Shown here: piece by piece, positions 8,703 through 17,671 of the stretch
Layout: the number at the start of each line of letters is the position of its first letter
How positions within the stretch are numbered: position 1 is the first letter of the stretch
Assembly: GCF_036226765.1 (NCBI RefSeq)
Contig: NZ_CP109017.1
Coordinates: 3,854,501 to 3,918,500, forward strand
Reading direction: 5' to 3'
DNA length: 64,000 bases
DNA from: Streptomyces sp. NBC_00670
GTDB taxonomy: Bacteria > Actinomycetota > Actinomycetes > Streptomycetales > Streptomycetaceae
Notes under the pieces: generated by a model
The model's input: the letters and a program-made list of their open reading frames with translations, nothing else
Databases searched by the model: none
Told to the model about the DNA's origin: nothing
Translations under genes and position numbers: made by a program

Positions 8703-11700
8703 TCAGCCGGCGGTCTCGCCCCGCAACTCCCCCCGCGCCCGAACCGCCCGTTCCTCCTCCGCCGTCGCGCCCAGGCGCCTGCTCGCCGCCGCCGCGGCCT
8801 CCAGGTGGGCCGCGGCTTCGGCCGTGCGCCCCGCGTCGCGCTCGGCGAGGCCGAGCTGGAACAGGGCCTCCGCCTCCTCGCCCGCCGCGTGGATGTCACG
8901 CAGCACGCCAAGTGCGGTGCGCAGGTGGCGTATCGCGTCCTCGACGCGACCCCCCGCACGGTACGCCGCACCGATCCGCGTGAGCGCGATGCCCTCCGTG
9001 CGCCGGTCCCCGACCTCGCGCAGCACCGGCAGCGCCGTGCCGTACAGCGTGAGCGCCTCGCCGGTCCGGCCGAGCGCGTCCAGGACGGAGGCCAGGTTGA
9101 TGTGGAGCGTGGCCCGGTCCCTCGGATTCCCGAGTCCTTCGGCGACCGTCAGCGCCTCTCGATAAGCGCTTTCCGCCGATTCCATGCGCCCCGACTTCCT
9201 GTGCGCTTCCGCGATGTTGTTCAATGCGCTGTATCGGCCCCGCTCGTCCCCTATTTCCCGGAATTCGGCCAGCGCGGAGGTGAAGCACGCCAGTGCTTCG
9301 TCGTGTTCCGCGAGATGGAGGTGGGCTATGCCGAGCACATTGCGGCAGCGCGCGATCCGTAATGCGTCTCCTGTTTGCGACAGGAAATCGAGAGACTCCT
9401 GTTGAAGCGCTCTGGCCGGTGCGTACCGCCCCGTCTGCCACAGGGATATCACGATGCGGTGCACGCACTCGGCCTCCAGCAACCGGTCCCCCACGGACCG
9501 TGCGGCCGCACGTGCCGTCTCCGCGGTCGCGATCGCCTCCTCGTACCGGGAGCCGTGGGTGTACACCGCGCAGAGGTCGAGCAGGGCGCGCGCCTCGGCC
9601 GCCCTGTCGCCCGCCGCCTGCCAGTGGGCGACGGCACGGCGCAGCAGCGGCTCGGCCGCCGCGAGGTGTCCCTCCATGTCCAGGAAACCCGCCAGGACAT
9701 GCACGCCGAGGGCGAGTTCGCGCTCGGTGCCCTGGCTCGCCAGCCGCGCGGCGAGGTCCAGGAGATTGGCCGACTCGGTGATCAGCCACCGTTCCGCCGA
9801 GCGCGCGTCGGTGATGTCCGGGTGCGGGGGAGGAGGAGTGGGTCCGCCGTCCTGATCCGTGCGGGGACCGTCCGGATCCATCCGGGAGTCGTCCGGATCC
9901 ATCCGGGAACGGAACGGGTACGCCAGCCGGTCCGCCCGGTCCGCCGCGTGCAGGTAGTGATCCACGAGGCGGTGCTCGGCCCGCCGTACCTCCGCCGCGG
10001 AATCCGCCCCACCGGTGGCGACGAGCGTGCGCGCGTAGTCGCGCAGCAGGTCGTGCATGGTGAAGCGGTGCGGGAGCGGTTCGGAGACGAGGGACTGCGC
10101 GAGGAGTTCCTCGAGCACGCGTTCCACCGTGGCCGGGGGGAGCCCGGTGAGCGCGGCGACCGCGTGCGGCGAGAACCCGACCCCGGGGTGCAGTCCGCTG
10201 CGCCGGAACACCAGCCGCTGGTCGGCGTCGAGCGCGTCGTACGAGACGGCGAAGACGTGCGTCAGGGACCGCTCCGCGTCGCGGAGCTGGGCGAGGCGGC
10301 CGTCGGCACCGGCCAGCCGGCGCAGGAGGTCGGACGTGGTCCAGGAGGTGTGGGCCAGCAGCCGGCTCGCGGCGATCTCGACGGCCAGCGGGAGGTGCCC
10401 GCAGCTCCGGACGATCCCGGCGACGTCCGAGGCGTCGGTGCCGGCCCGCGGGCCCAGCCGTCGGGTGAAGAGCGCGGCCGCGTCCTCGGGCGGGAGCACG
10501 TCGAGCGAGACGGGCCGCACCCCGGGCAGTCCGGGCAGCCGTCGCCGGCTGGTGACGACGACCGCGGTCGGGGAGGCACCCGGGAGCAACGGGCGCACCT
10601 GGGCGGAGGAGGTGGCGTCGTCGAGCACGACCAGCATCCGGCGGTCACGCGTCGCCGCCCGCCACAGCGCGACCAGTTCGTCGAGGTCGCCCGGCAGCTG
10701 TGTGGCGGCCGTGCCGAGCAGCCGCAGCAGTTCGGTGAGCGCACGGACCGGGGTCCGGGGGGTCCGGCCGGTGGAGTCCCCGCCCAGGTGGAGGAAGAGG
10801 CACCCGTCGGGGAAACGGTCCCGCAGCCGGTGCGCGAGGTGGACGGCCAGGGCGCTCTTGCCGACGCCGCCCATGCCGTGGATCGCCTCGACGGTCACGA
10901 CGTCGTCCGCGGCGCCCCGCTCCTCGCAGAGCGAGGCGGTGAGCCGCCGCAGCTCCTCGCGCCGCCCGGCCCAGGGGACGTCGCGCGGCAGGTTGTCCGG
11001 GACCCGGCGCGCGGGCCGGGGGGCCGGTCTCTCCTCCGGCACGGCGCGGGGGAACAGGACCGCGGCGGGGGTCCCGGCCAGGATCCCCTGGTGGACCCGG
11101 TGCAGCCCGCGCCCGGCGTCGAGTCCGATGTCCTTCACGACCCGCTGCCGCGCCCGTTGGAGCAGCCGGGTGGCCTCGGCCGTCCGGTTGCTGCCGTACA
11201 GGGCGACGGCCAGCCGTTCGGCCAGCGCCTCGTCCACGGGGCGCGCCTCGACCAGCGGCAGCAGCACGGGTACGGCGTCGGTGTACTTGCCGCCGTCGAG
11301 CAGGATCTCGGCCCTGGTCAGCGCGGCCACCAGCCGGGTCTCGCCGGCGGCCGCGCGCAGGTGCTCGGCCCAGGAGCCGGTGATGCCGGCCAGCGGCTCC
11401 CCGTGCCAGTGGTCCTCCGCCCGGTCCAGCAGGCGCAGGGCGCCCTCGGCGTCGCCGCCGTCCCGGAGGGCGCGGGCCCGTTCGACGGCGGTGGTGTAGC
11501 GGCGCAGGTCGACCCGGTCCGGGTCGGTCTCCAGGGAGTACAGGTTGGTGCCGCTCCGGAGCGTGGGCGCGTCCTCCCCGAGGGCCCGCAGCGCGGCGCG
11601 GACGCGGGAGACGTGCGCGTGCAGCGCCTCCCTGGCCTTGCCGGGCGGGTGGTCGTCCCAGATGCGGTGGATCAGGGTGTCCACGCTCACCGTACGGCCG

Positions 11701-11813
11701 GCGTCCCAGGCGAGGGCGGCGAGCGCGACCCTCGTCTTCGTCGACCGCAGATCGCCGCGCCGGCCCGCCGCGCGGAGTTCCACGGCCCCCGAAATCCTGA
11801 TCTCGAACTCCAC
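8703..11813 (-). CDS. SARP-family regulator with NB-ARC ATPase and TPR domains (AfsR-like)
   Basis: 1036 residues with AfsR architecture. An OmpR-type winged helix and the bacterial transcriptional activator domain fill residues 1-250 (EIRISGAVELRAAGRRGDL, HVSRVRAALRAL). An NB-ARC ATPase follows, with Walker A GMGGVGKSALAVHLA and MLVVLDDATSS, then winged-helix and TPR regions (ALACFTSALAEFREIG). AfsR-type proteins activate antibiotic and developmental genes by binding 11-bp-spaced direct repeats. The GTG at 11813 has GGGGAGG six bases upstream; longer versions lack this. It is divergent from the NB-ARC/TPR gene across about 200 bases. Which pathway it controls is not stated by the sequence. 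Confidence 0.85.
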   Translation of the reverse strand: MEFEIRISGAVELRAAGRRGDLRSTKTRVALAALAWDAGRTVSVDTLIHRIWDDHPPGKAREALHAHVSRVRAALRALGEDAPTLRSGTNLYSLETDPDRVDLRRYTTAVERARALRDGGDAEGALRLLDRAEDHWHGEPLAGITGSWAEHLRAAAGETRLVAALTRAEILLDGGKYTDAVPVLLPLVEARPVDEALAERLAVALYGSNRTAEATRLLQRARQRVVKDIGLDAGRGLHRVHQGILAGTPAAVLFPRAVPEERPAPRPARRVPDNLPRDVPWAGRREELRRLTASLCEERGAADDVVTVEAIHGMGGVGKSALAVHLAHRLRDRFPDGCLFLHLGGDSTGRTPRTPVRALTELLRLLGTAATQLPGDLDELVALWRAATRDRRMLVVLDDATSSAQVRPLLPGASPTAVVVTSRRRLPGLPGVRPVSLDVLPPEDAAALFTRRLGPRAGTDASDVAGIVRSCGHLPLAVEIAASRLLAHTSWTTSDLLRRLAGADGRLAQLRDAERSLTHVFAVSYDALDADQRLVFRRSGLHPGVGFSPHAVAALTGLPPATVERVLEELLAQSLVSEPLPHRFTMHDLLRDYARTLVATGGADSAAEVRRAEHRLVDHYLHAADRADRLAYPFRSRMDPDDSRMDPDGPRTDQDGGPTPPPPHPDITDARSAERWLITESANLLDLAARLASQGTERELALGVHVLAGFLDMEGHLAAAEPLLRRAVAHWQAAGDRAAEARALLDLCAVYTHGSRYEEAIATAETARAAARSVGDRLLEAECVHRIVISLWQTGRYAPARALQQESLDFLSQTGDALRIARCRNVLGIAHLHLAEHDEALACFTSALAEFREIGDERGRYSALNNIAEAHRKSGRMESAESAYREALTVAEGLGNPRDRATLHINLASVLDALGRTGEALTLYGTALPVLREVGDRRTEGIALTRIGAAYRAGGRVEDAIRHLRTALGVLRDIHAAGEEAEALFQLGLAERDAGRTAEAAAHLEAAAAASRRLGATAEEERAVRARGELRGETAG

Positions 11814-12011
11814 CAGCGTCCTCCCCGCCGGTAGGACATGTGATTGCCGAGCATTCGAGCGTGGCATAGACCTGGCAGCGACGACCAGAAGGGGACGTTG
11901 TGCGCTCAAAGTTGACCGGTAAATAGTCGCAACCGTTCACATCCTGACCGAAGAGGGAGTACCGCTGCCGGCGGCGGAGGTGACTCCCGGGGACGGAAAG
12001 GGGCCGCGCAC

Positions 12012-14597
12012 GTGCGTGCTTTCTCCCCCGGCGCACCGGACGGGCCCGGCGGATCCGAGGCCCTGCTGTCGGCGATGGCCGCGTGCGGGACCGGACCGGA
12101 GTCCGCGGCGTGGCGCGAACTTGCCCGCGTGGTGGACACGGCGGGCCGCGCGGAGCCGTCGGTGACCCGGCTCTGGCCCCCGCGGTCCGGCGGAGCACGG
12201 CCGGACGGGACTGACGGGGCTGACGGGGCGGAGGGGGCGGAGGGGACCGACGACCGGGCCGACGGGACGGAGTCCTGGCGTGGGCTGGCCCGGGCGCTCG
12301 CGGCGGTGGCGGCGCGGGACGCGCCGACGCGGCACGCCCTCACCGCCTGGCTGAGCAGCCACCCCGGCCCCGCGCCGACGGCCAACGTTATCGGCGGGGA
12401 CTCCGTGCTCCACGGACCCACCGTGCAGGCCCGGGACGTCCACGGCGGCCTCCACTTCCACACGTCGCCCCCGGTGCCCCCGCCCCGCCTCCCCATCCCC
12501 CGTCAACTCCCCCCGGTGACCGCGCGGTTCACCGGACGGGAGGACGACCGCCGGGCGCTGGACGCCCTGCGTGCCCAGTGGCCCGCGCACACCCCGCAGC
12601 TCCTGGTGATCAGCGGACTCGCCGGGGTCGGCAAGACCACCCTCGCCGCCCACTGGCTGCACGCGCACGCCGACGACTTCCCCGACGGCCAGCTCTACGC
12701 GGACCTGGGCGGCAGGACCACCGAGGAGCCCGTCCCCCCGTCCGTCGTCCTGGAGGCCTTCCTGGTCGCGCTCGGCGCCCCCTCGGTGCCCGCCCGGCTC
12801 GCGCAGCGCGGTGCGCTGTGGCGGTCGCTGACCTCGCGGCTGCGGCTGGCCGTCCTCCTGGACAGCGCGTTCACGGCCGCCCAGGTGCGCCCGCTCCTGC
12901 CCGGTTCGCCGGCCGGTCTCACCGTGGTGACCAGCCGGTCCAACCTGACCGGTCTGCGCGTCGACGGCGCGTCCGTGCACCGGCTGGACGGCCTCCCCGC
13001 CGACGCGGCCGTCGCACTCCTGGCCGCCGGCGGCGGGGCGCGCGTGACGCGGGAGCCGGCCGCCGCCCGCGAGGTGGTCCGGCTGTGCGGCCGGCTGCCC
13101 CTGGCGCTGGCCCTGGCCTCCGCCCACCTCGCCCTGCGCCCGCACCGCTCCGTGGCCGCGCTGGCCGGCACGCTGGCCCGGGCGCGGGGCGACGTCGAGA
13201 CGCTGCGTGTCGAGGGGGACTCCGTGCTGCGTACGGCGCTGGACCTGTCGTACGGGGCGCTGCCGGACGAGGGCCGGGCCCTGTACCGCCGCATGGGCCT
13301 GCTGCCCGCCGACCGCTACGACCTCTCGCTCCTGACCGCCCTCGCGGACGACGGGGCCGGGCCACCGGGCACGGGGTCCGGTACCGGGAGCGGCACCGGG
13401 AGCGGTAGCGCGGCCGGAGCCGCCGCCACGACCGCCGCCGCCACGACCGCCGCCGCCACGGCCGGCGCCGCCGACGCGGCCGATGCCGCCGTCCACGCCC
13501 TTCTGGAGGCGAACCTCCTGGAGGAGACGGGACCGGGCACCTACCGTTTCCACGACCTCGTCCGGCCGCACGCCCGCCGGCTCGGCGAGGCGGACGAGGA
13601 CGCCCGCACGCGGGAAGGCGTACTGCGCCGTTTCCTCGACTGGTGCCTCGTCACGGCGGCGTCGGCGGAGCACCTCCTCAGCCCCGGCCACCGGCTGCCC
13701 GGCCACGACCTCCCCGCGACGGAGGTCTCCCCGGCCCCGCTCGACGGCCCCGAGGAGGCGCTCGCCTGGCTGGACACGCACCGCCACGGCCTGATGGGCG
13801 CGGTGCGGTACGCGGCCGACGCCGGACTGCACACCTCCTGCTGGACCCTCACGGATCTGCTCTGGCCGCTGTTCCTGCGGCTGCGGCCGTCCGGGATGTG
13901 GATCGAGGCGCACCGCCTCGGCCTGGAAGCGGCCCGCCGGGCCGGCGCGCGGCGGGGCGAGGGCCGCATGCTCACCTCCGGCGCGATCGGCCTGCGGGAC
14001 GCCGGCCACTTCCCGGAGGCGGCCGACTGGTACCGGCAGGCGCTGGAGCAGGCCACGGCCGACGGCGACGTACGCCAGCAGGCGCAGGCGGTGAACGGCC
14101 TCGGCCACCTCGCCCTGCTGACGCACCGCCTCGACGAGGCCCGCGAGCACTTCACGCACGCCCTGCGGCTGCGGGAGTCGACCGGGCAGCGGCGCGGGGC
14201 GGCCCTGTCCCGGCGGCGCCTCGGCGAGACCGCGCTGGCCGCGGGCGACCTGGCCACGGCCGCCGCGCACCTGGAGCGGGCCGGCGCCGAACTGCGGGCG
14301 CTCGGGGAGACGTACGAGGAAACCCGCGTCCTCGCCCTCCACGGCCACGTCGTGGACCGCGCCGGCGACCACGACGCCGGCGCCCGGCGGCTGCGCGAGG
14401 CGCTGGGGCGCTTTCGCGCGGGGGAGGCCCGCTCCGTGGAGTGGGAGGCCCGCTGCCTGGAGTGGCTCGGCCGGTCCGCCGAGGCCCGGGGCGACCACGA
14501 GGAAGCGCTGCGGCACCACGCGGCCGCCCTGGACCTCTACCGGACGCTGAACCCGGAGGACGCGGCCCGCCTCGAGGCCCGGCTGCGGCGGGAGTGA
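12012..14597 (+). CDS. NB-ARC/TPR protein of STAND type
   Basis: 861 residues, probably a signalling ATPase. A variable N-terminal helical region is followed by VIGGDSVLHGPTVQARDV, a linker motif seen in many actinomycete regulators and STAND NTPases, then NB-ARC (ISGLAGVGKTTLAAHWL, RLAVLLDSAFTA), a winged-helix region interrupted by a Gly/Ala/Thr low-complexity insert (13370-13490), and C-terminal TPRs. No SARP DNA-binding domain is present. It is divergent from the AfsR-like gene and shares its ATPase/TPR plan, so the two may be functionally linked. The GTG at 12012 has GGAAAGG upstream. Its last 61 bases overlap the convergent gene at 14537. Confidence 0.75.
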   Translation: MRAFSPGAPDGPGGSEALLSAMAACGTGPESAAWRELARVVDTAGRAEPSVTRLWPPRSGGARPDGTDGADGAEGAEGTDDRADGTESWRGLARALAAVAARDAPTRHALTAWLSSHPGPAPTANVIGGDSVLHGPTVQARDVHGGLHFHTSPPVPPPRLPIPRQLPPVTARFTGREDDRRALDALRAQWPAHTPQLLVISGLAGVGKTTLAAHWLHAHADDFPDGQLYADLGGRTTEEPVPPSVVLEAFLVALGAPSVPARLAQRGALWRSLTSRLRLAVLLDSAFTAAQVRPLLPGSPAGLTVVTSRSNLTGLRVDGASVHRLDGLPADAAVALLAAGGGARVTREPAAAREVVRLCGRLPLALALASAHLALRPHRSVAALAGTLARARGDVETLRVEGDSVLRTALDLSYGALPDEGRALYRRMGLLPADRYDLSLLTALADDGAGPPGTGSGTGSGTGSGSAAGAAATTAAATTAAATAGAADAADAAVHALLEANLLEETGPGTYRFHDLVRPHARRLGEADEDARTREGVLRRFLDWCLVTAASAEHLLSPGHRLPGHDLPATEVSPAPLDGPEEALAWLDTHRHGLMGAVRYAADAGLHTSCWTLTDLLWPLFLRLRPSGMWIEAHRLGLEAARRAGARRGEGRMLTSGAIGLRDAGHFPEAADWYRQALEQATADGDVRQQAQAVNGLGHLALLTHRLDEAREHFTHALRLRESTGQRRGAALSRRRLGETALAAGDLATAAAHLERAGAELRALGETYEETRVLALHGHVVDRAGDHDAGARRLREALGRFRAGEARSVEWEARCLEWLGRSAEARGDHEEALRHHAAALDLYRTLNPEDAARLEARLRRE

Positions 14598-15085
14598 CCT
14601 CCGGAGGCCCGCCCGGCGGCGTCCGGCGTCCCGTACCGGGTCAGCCATGCGTGGGCGAGGGAACCGGCCAGGTGCGGGGAGGGCGGGGCCCCGCCCGCCG
14701 TGAGCGGCCGCACCCACCGCACGGCGCCCGTGCGGTCGCGTACGCCGACGACCGGCGTCGCGGCCCGTACCGGCACCGCGACGGTCCGGCACCCGGGATG
14801 CCGGGCCAGCAGCGCGAGCGCCCGCAGCCGGGCCGCGCCCGGGGGCAGCGGCACCCGGCTGACCAGGACGTCGGCGAGCTCCCTGAGCCGGGAGTGTCCC
14901 GTACCCTCCGCCGCCACCCGCAGGTGCACGTCGCACGGGAACGGCCCGGGCGCGTGCCGGCAACCGGACGGTCCCGGGCACGCGCCCGGCGGCAGCGGGA
15001 CGGTCCGCACGACCACCGGGCTCCCGGCCGGGCCGACGGAGCACACCGTGACCCACGCGCCGACCGCCGTCGCCGGGCCGCTCAC
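14537..15085 (-). CDS. Hypothetical protein coupled to a GT-B-like transferase
   Basis: 182 residues, no family recognised. The GTG at 15085 overlaps the TGA of the upstream gene by 4 bases, so it is probably translated by coupling. Cysteines cluster near residues 37-55 (CPGPSGCRHAPGPFPC), and VRTVPLPPG and VPVRAATPVVGVRDRTGAV suggest beta-rich structure. The 3' end runs 61 bases into the convergent NB-ARC gene, which is unusual; the real stop could be earlier if there is a sequence error. Confidence 0.5.
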   Translation of the reverse strand: MSGPATAVGAWVTVCSVGPAGSPVVVRTVPLPPGACPGPSGCRHAPGPFPCDVHLRVAAEGTGHSRLRELADVLVSRVPLPPGAARLRALALLARHPGCRTVAVPVRAATPVVGVRDRTGAVRWVRPLTAGGAPPSPHLAGSLAHAWLTRYGTPDAAGRASGGHSRRSRASRRAASSGFSVR

Positions 15086-16326
15086 CGTGCCGTCCCGTCG
15101 CCGGCGGTGACCTCCCACCGCGCCAGTGGCGGCGGGGGCGGGGGCGGCGCGACGAACGGCGGGTGGGCGGGCTCGCCCAGGCCGAGCAGCCGGTAGACGG
15201 CCGTCCGCACCCGCCGGTGGAAGTGCCCCGGCGCCGACGACAGCGACGCGGCCACGTGGTCGTACTGCCCCGGCCGGCGCAGTTCCGCCGCGTACCGCAG
15301 TTGCTCCGCCAGGGGGTGCAGCGGCGAGAGGACCGGGGCCACGGCGGACAGCAGGGCCGCCGGGGAGGCGGCCGCCATCTCGCGCCGGGGCCCCGGGGTC
15401 AGCAGCAGCGTCGCGTCCGTGAGGGTGCCGTACGCGGTGAGCGAGCCGTGGTCGCCGATGATCCAGTCGGCCGCGATCAGCGGCGCCTGCCAGTCGGCCT
15501 CCGGGGGCAGCACCGCGATCGCCCGGTCCCGGCGGCCGGACAGCCAGCCGCGCACCTGCCGGACGCCATGTCCCGCGTACACGTTGGGGTGGACCAGCAG
15601 CGCGACGCGGTGGCCGTCGCCCGGGAGCCGGCCCAGCAGCTGCGGCAGCAGCGAGTCGAGCCGGGCGAACGTCGAGGCCGGCCCCCAGGTGGAGGTGACG
15701 ACGACGAGCCGCTGTCCGTCCTCGATCCCCAGCGCACGGCGGTAGGCCGCGCGGCGGGGCCGGCCCGCCAGGATCCGGTCGACGCACGGATCACCCGCGA
15801 CCTGGGCCGCGGGCAGGGCCTCGGGGCAGGACCGGGCGAGCTCCTCCAGGGCCCGCTCGTGGGCGTAGACGAGGGCCGCCGGGACCAGCCGCCCCTCGTG
15901 CAGCAGATGCCGGGGACTCAGCATCCCGGGCGCCCTCGGCTCCCCGGGGGCCAGGCCGGAGACGTCGGTGAGCGGTTTGATGTGCCCCGCCCCGTGCGCG
16001 ATGCGGACCACCGGGGCGCGCAGCTCGTGCACTCCGCGCAGGCCGGCCGCGAGCACGAGGTCGAACTCGGCCCGCAGTGCCTCCTCCCAGGGCACGGTGG
16101 AGATGCCCAGGCCGTGCAGGAACTCGGCGGTGCCACTGCCGAAGGCGTGCGGCGCCACCGTGAAGATCAGCTGGACGCGCAGATCGGCCTCCAGCAACTC
16201 GAAGACCTCGCGCAGCCGTTGGGCGAAGGTCACCGTGTGGGCGACCACCAGGACCCGCTTGCAGTCCCGCACCGTCAGCCAGTGCCCCTGCTCGATCAAC
16301 GCCGTTCTCGTCGTTGGTACGGACAT
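15082..16326 (-). CDS. GT-B-like protein related to CDP-glycerol glycerophosphotransferases
   Basis: 414 residues. RVLVVAHTVTFAQRLREVF resembles the first Rossmann domain of GT-B enzymes. VRIAHGAGHIKPL, VVTSTWGPASTF, LLVHPNVYAGHG and WIIGDHGSLTAYGTL match, in order, the donor-side motifs of teichoic-acid TagF/TagB-type polymerases and related proteins. It may therefore transfer polyol-phosphate or sugar to a wall polymer, but the match is distant. The ATG at 16326 has GGGGG seven bases upstream. It forms an operon with the gene at 14537. Three heptamer repeats at 11-bp spacing lie 70-107 bases upstream. Confidence 0.6.
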   Translation of the reverse strand: MSVPTTRTALIEQGHWLTVRDCKRVLVVAHTVTFAQRLREVFELLEADLRVQLIFTVAPHAFGSGTAEFLHGLGISTVPWEEALRAEFDLVLAAGLRGVHELRAPVVRIAHGAGHIKPLTDVSGLAPGEPRAPGMLSPRHLLHEGRLVPAALVYAHERALEELARSCPEALPAAQVAGDPCVDRILAGRPRRAAYRRALGIEDGQRLVVVTSTWGPASTFARLDSLLPQLLGRLPGDGHRVALLVHPNVYAGHGVRQVRGWLSGRRDRAIAVLPPEADWQAPLIAADWIIGDHGSLTAYGTLTDATLLLTPGPRREMAAASPAALLSAVAPVLSPLHPLAEQLRYAAELRRPGQYDHVAASLSSAPGHFHRRVRTAVYRLLGLGEPAHPPFVAPPPPPPPLARWEVTAGDGTAR

Positions 16327-16396
16327 ACGAACCCCCGTGACTCCGTCACTGCGTACAGCGGACGACGGGGAGCTGCCCGGCGGTTACGGCGCTTTC

Positions 16397-16433
16397 CTTG
16401 CACTCTCCTTGCAACGCCCTTGCCGTGCAAGGG
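16397..16433. promoter_or_regulatory. Three heptamer direct repeats at 11-bp period, SARP-operator-like
   Basis: The cores CTTGC start at 16397, 16408 and 16419. The units are CCTTGCA, CCTTGCA and CCTTGCC, each separated by 4 bases, so they face the same side of the helix, which is the known layout of SARP binding sites. The last unit also forms a hairpin, CCCTTGC-cgt-GCAAGGG (16417-16433). The site lies upstream of the GT-B-like operon and downstream of the oxidoreductase gene. Confidence 0.5.
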
Positions 16434-16464
16434 AATGGGGGGGCGCGAGGCGGCGCGGGCGGGC

Positions 16465-17502
16465 TCACGCGTGGAGCACGACCTTTCCCGCCACCGTTCC
16501 CGACTCCGCGAGGCGCAGGGCCTCGGCGGCCTCGGTGAGGGGGAGGCGGGCGGCGACCTGGGCGGTGATGTCGCCGCGGCGGAGGGCCTCGAAGACCTGG
16601 GTGAGGTCGGCGCGCAGACGGGCGCGGAAGCGGGCCTCGTTCCTGCGGCCGGCCCAGATGTTGTAGAAGCGGGCGCGACGGCGGTTGGGCAGGGCGTTCC
16701 ACAGCCAGACCCGGGCGAGCAGCTTGAGGACGGGCAGTTGCTTGGAGCCCTCGTCGTCCCGGGTGGAGGCGGTGCCGTACGCGACGAGCGTGCCGCCGGG
16801 GGCGAGCAGCCGCCAGGAGTCGACGATGCCGGGGCCGCCGACGTGATCGAAGACGGCGTCCACCCCGCCGGGGGCCAGCTCGCGGACGCGTGCGGCGATG
16901 TTCTCCGTGTGGTGGTCGACGGGGGTGACGCCCCGGTCGCGCAGCACCTGGTGGTGGCGGGCGGAGGCGGTGCCGATCACCCTGGCTCCGGTCGCCCGTG
17001 CCAGCTGGACGAGGACCGAGCCGACGCCGCCGTTGGCGCCGAGCACCAGCACCGTCTGCCCGGCGCGGACGCGGGCCGTGCGGTGCAGCATCTGCCAGGC
17101 GGTGATGCCGTTGACGACCATGGTCTCCGCCCGGTCCGCGTCGACGCCGTCCGGGACCGGTACGGCATCCGCCGCGTCCACGACGACATGGCTGGCCCAG
17201 CCGCCGATCTTGACCATCGCGGCCACCCGGGTGCCGGTCAGCGCCGGGGTGACGCCCTCGCCGGTCGCGGCCACGGTGCCGACGAGGTCGTAGCCGGGGA
17301 CGAAGGGGAACGGCGGCTGGTCGAAGTACTTGCCGCGGCGCATCTGCTGCTCCGCGAAGGAGACGCCGGTCGCCTCCATCCGGATCACCACCTGGCCGGG
17401 GCCGGGCGCGGGTACCGCCCCGCGCCGGATCCGCAGCCCCTCCGGCTCGACCTTGCCCGGCAGGACGACCTCGACGAGTTCTTCGGTTTCCGTGGAATGC
17501 AT
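16465..17502 (-). CDS. Quinone oxidoreductase-like MDR protein
   Basis: 345 residues of the zinc-free branch of the medium-chain dehydrogenase/reductase superfamily. The N-terminal GroES-like part holds FVPGYDLVGTVAATGEGV without the catalytic Cys/His zinc ligands. The nucleotide motif is VLVLGANGGVGSVLVQLA (about residue 150). Such proteins use NADPH to reduce quinones or enones. The gene is divergent from a TetR regulator, and its promoter (TTGACA, 18-base spacer, TACAAC) overlaps candidate TetR sites, so induction by a small electrophile is a reasonable inference. Confidence 0.85.
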   Translation of the reverse strand: MHSTETEELVEVVLPGKVEPEGLRIRRGAVPAPGPGQVVIRMEATGVSFAEQQMRRGKYFDQPPFPFVPGYDLVGTVAATGEGVTPALTGTRVAAMVKIGGWASHVVVDAADAVPVPDGVDADRAETMVVNGITAWQMLHRTARVRAGQTVLVLGANGGVGSVLVQLARATGARVIGTASARHHQVLRDRGVTPVDHHTENIAARVRELAPGGVDAVFDHVGGPGIVDSWRLLAPGGTLVAYGTASTRDDEGSKQLPVLKLLARVWLWNALPNRRRARFYNIWAGRRNEARFRARLRADLTQVFEALRRGDITAQVAARLPLTEAAEALRLAESGTVAGKVVLHA

Positions 17503-17555
17503 GAGGGCCTCCGGTGTGCGTGACTCCGTTGTTGGCGTTATCCGCTGTCTGCTTC

Positions 17556-17615
17556 GTTAGAAGTTGTAACTCTCTCGCCCGCGTAGTGTCAATAGCGTTC
17601 GTGATAGCTTCTAAC
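17556..17615. promoter_or_regulatory. Divergent promoter with TetR-type half-sites
   Basis: Minus-strand promoter: -35 TTGACA (17587-17592), 18-base spacer, -10 TACAAC (17563-17568). GTTAGAAG (17556-17563) abuts the -10 box, and its exact inverse CTTCTAAC (17608-17615) lies upstream of the -35, so the two half-sites bracket the promoter of the oxidoreductase gene. Confidence 0.55.
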
Positions 17616-17671
17616 TGGAGTGAGGCGGGGCGAGGATCGTGCGCGGGGACGGGCACGGGAAGGCGGCGGAC

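Noticed and set aside
8449..9165. A plus-strand gene starting in the AT-rich stretch near 8500
   Set aside because: No ribosome site, no domain, and most of the frame is antisense to the SARP gene.
11937..15056. A 1039-codon minus-strand frame over the NB-ARC gene
   Set aside because: The opposite strand encodes Walker A, NB-ARC and TPR motifs; this frame has none and no credible start.
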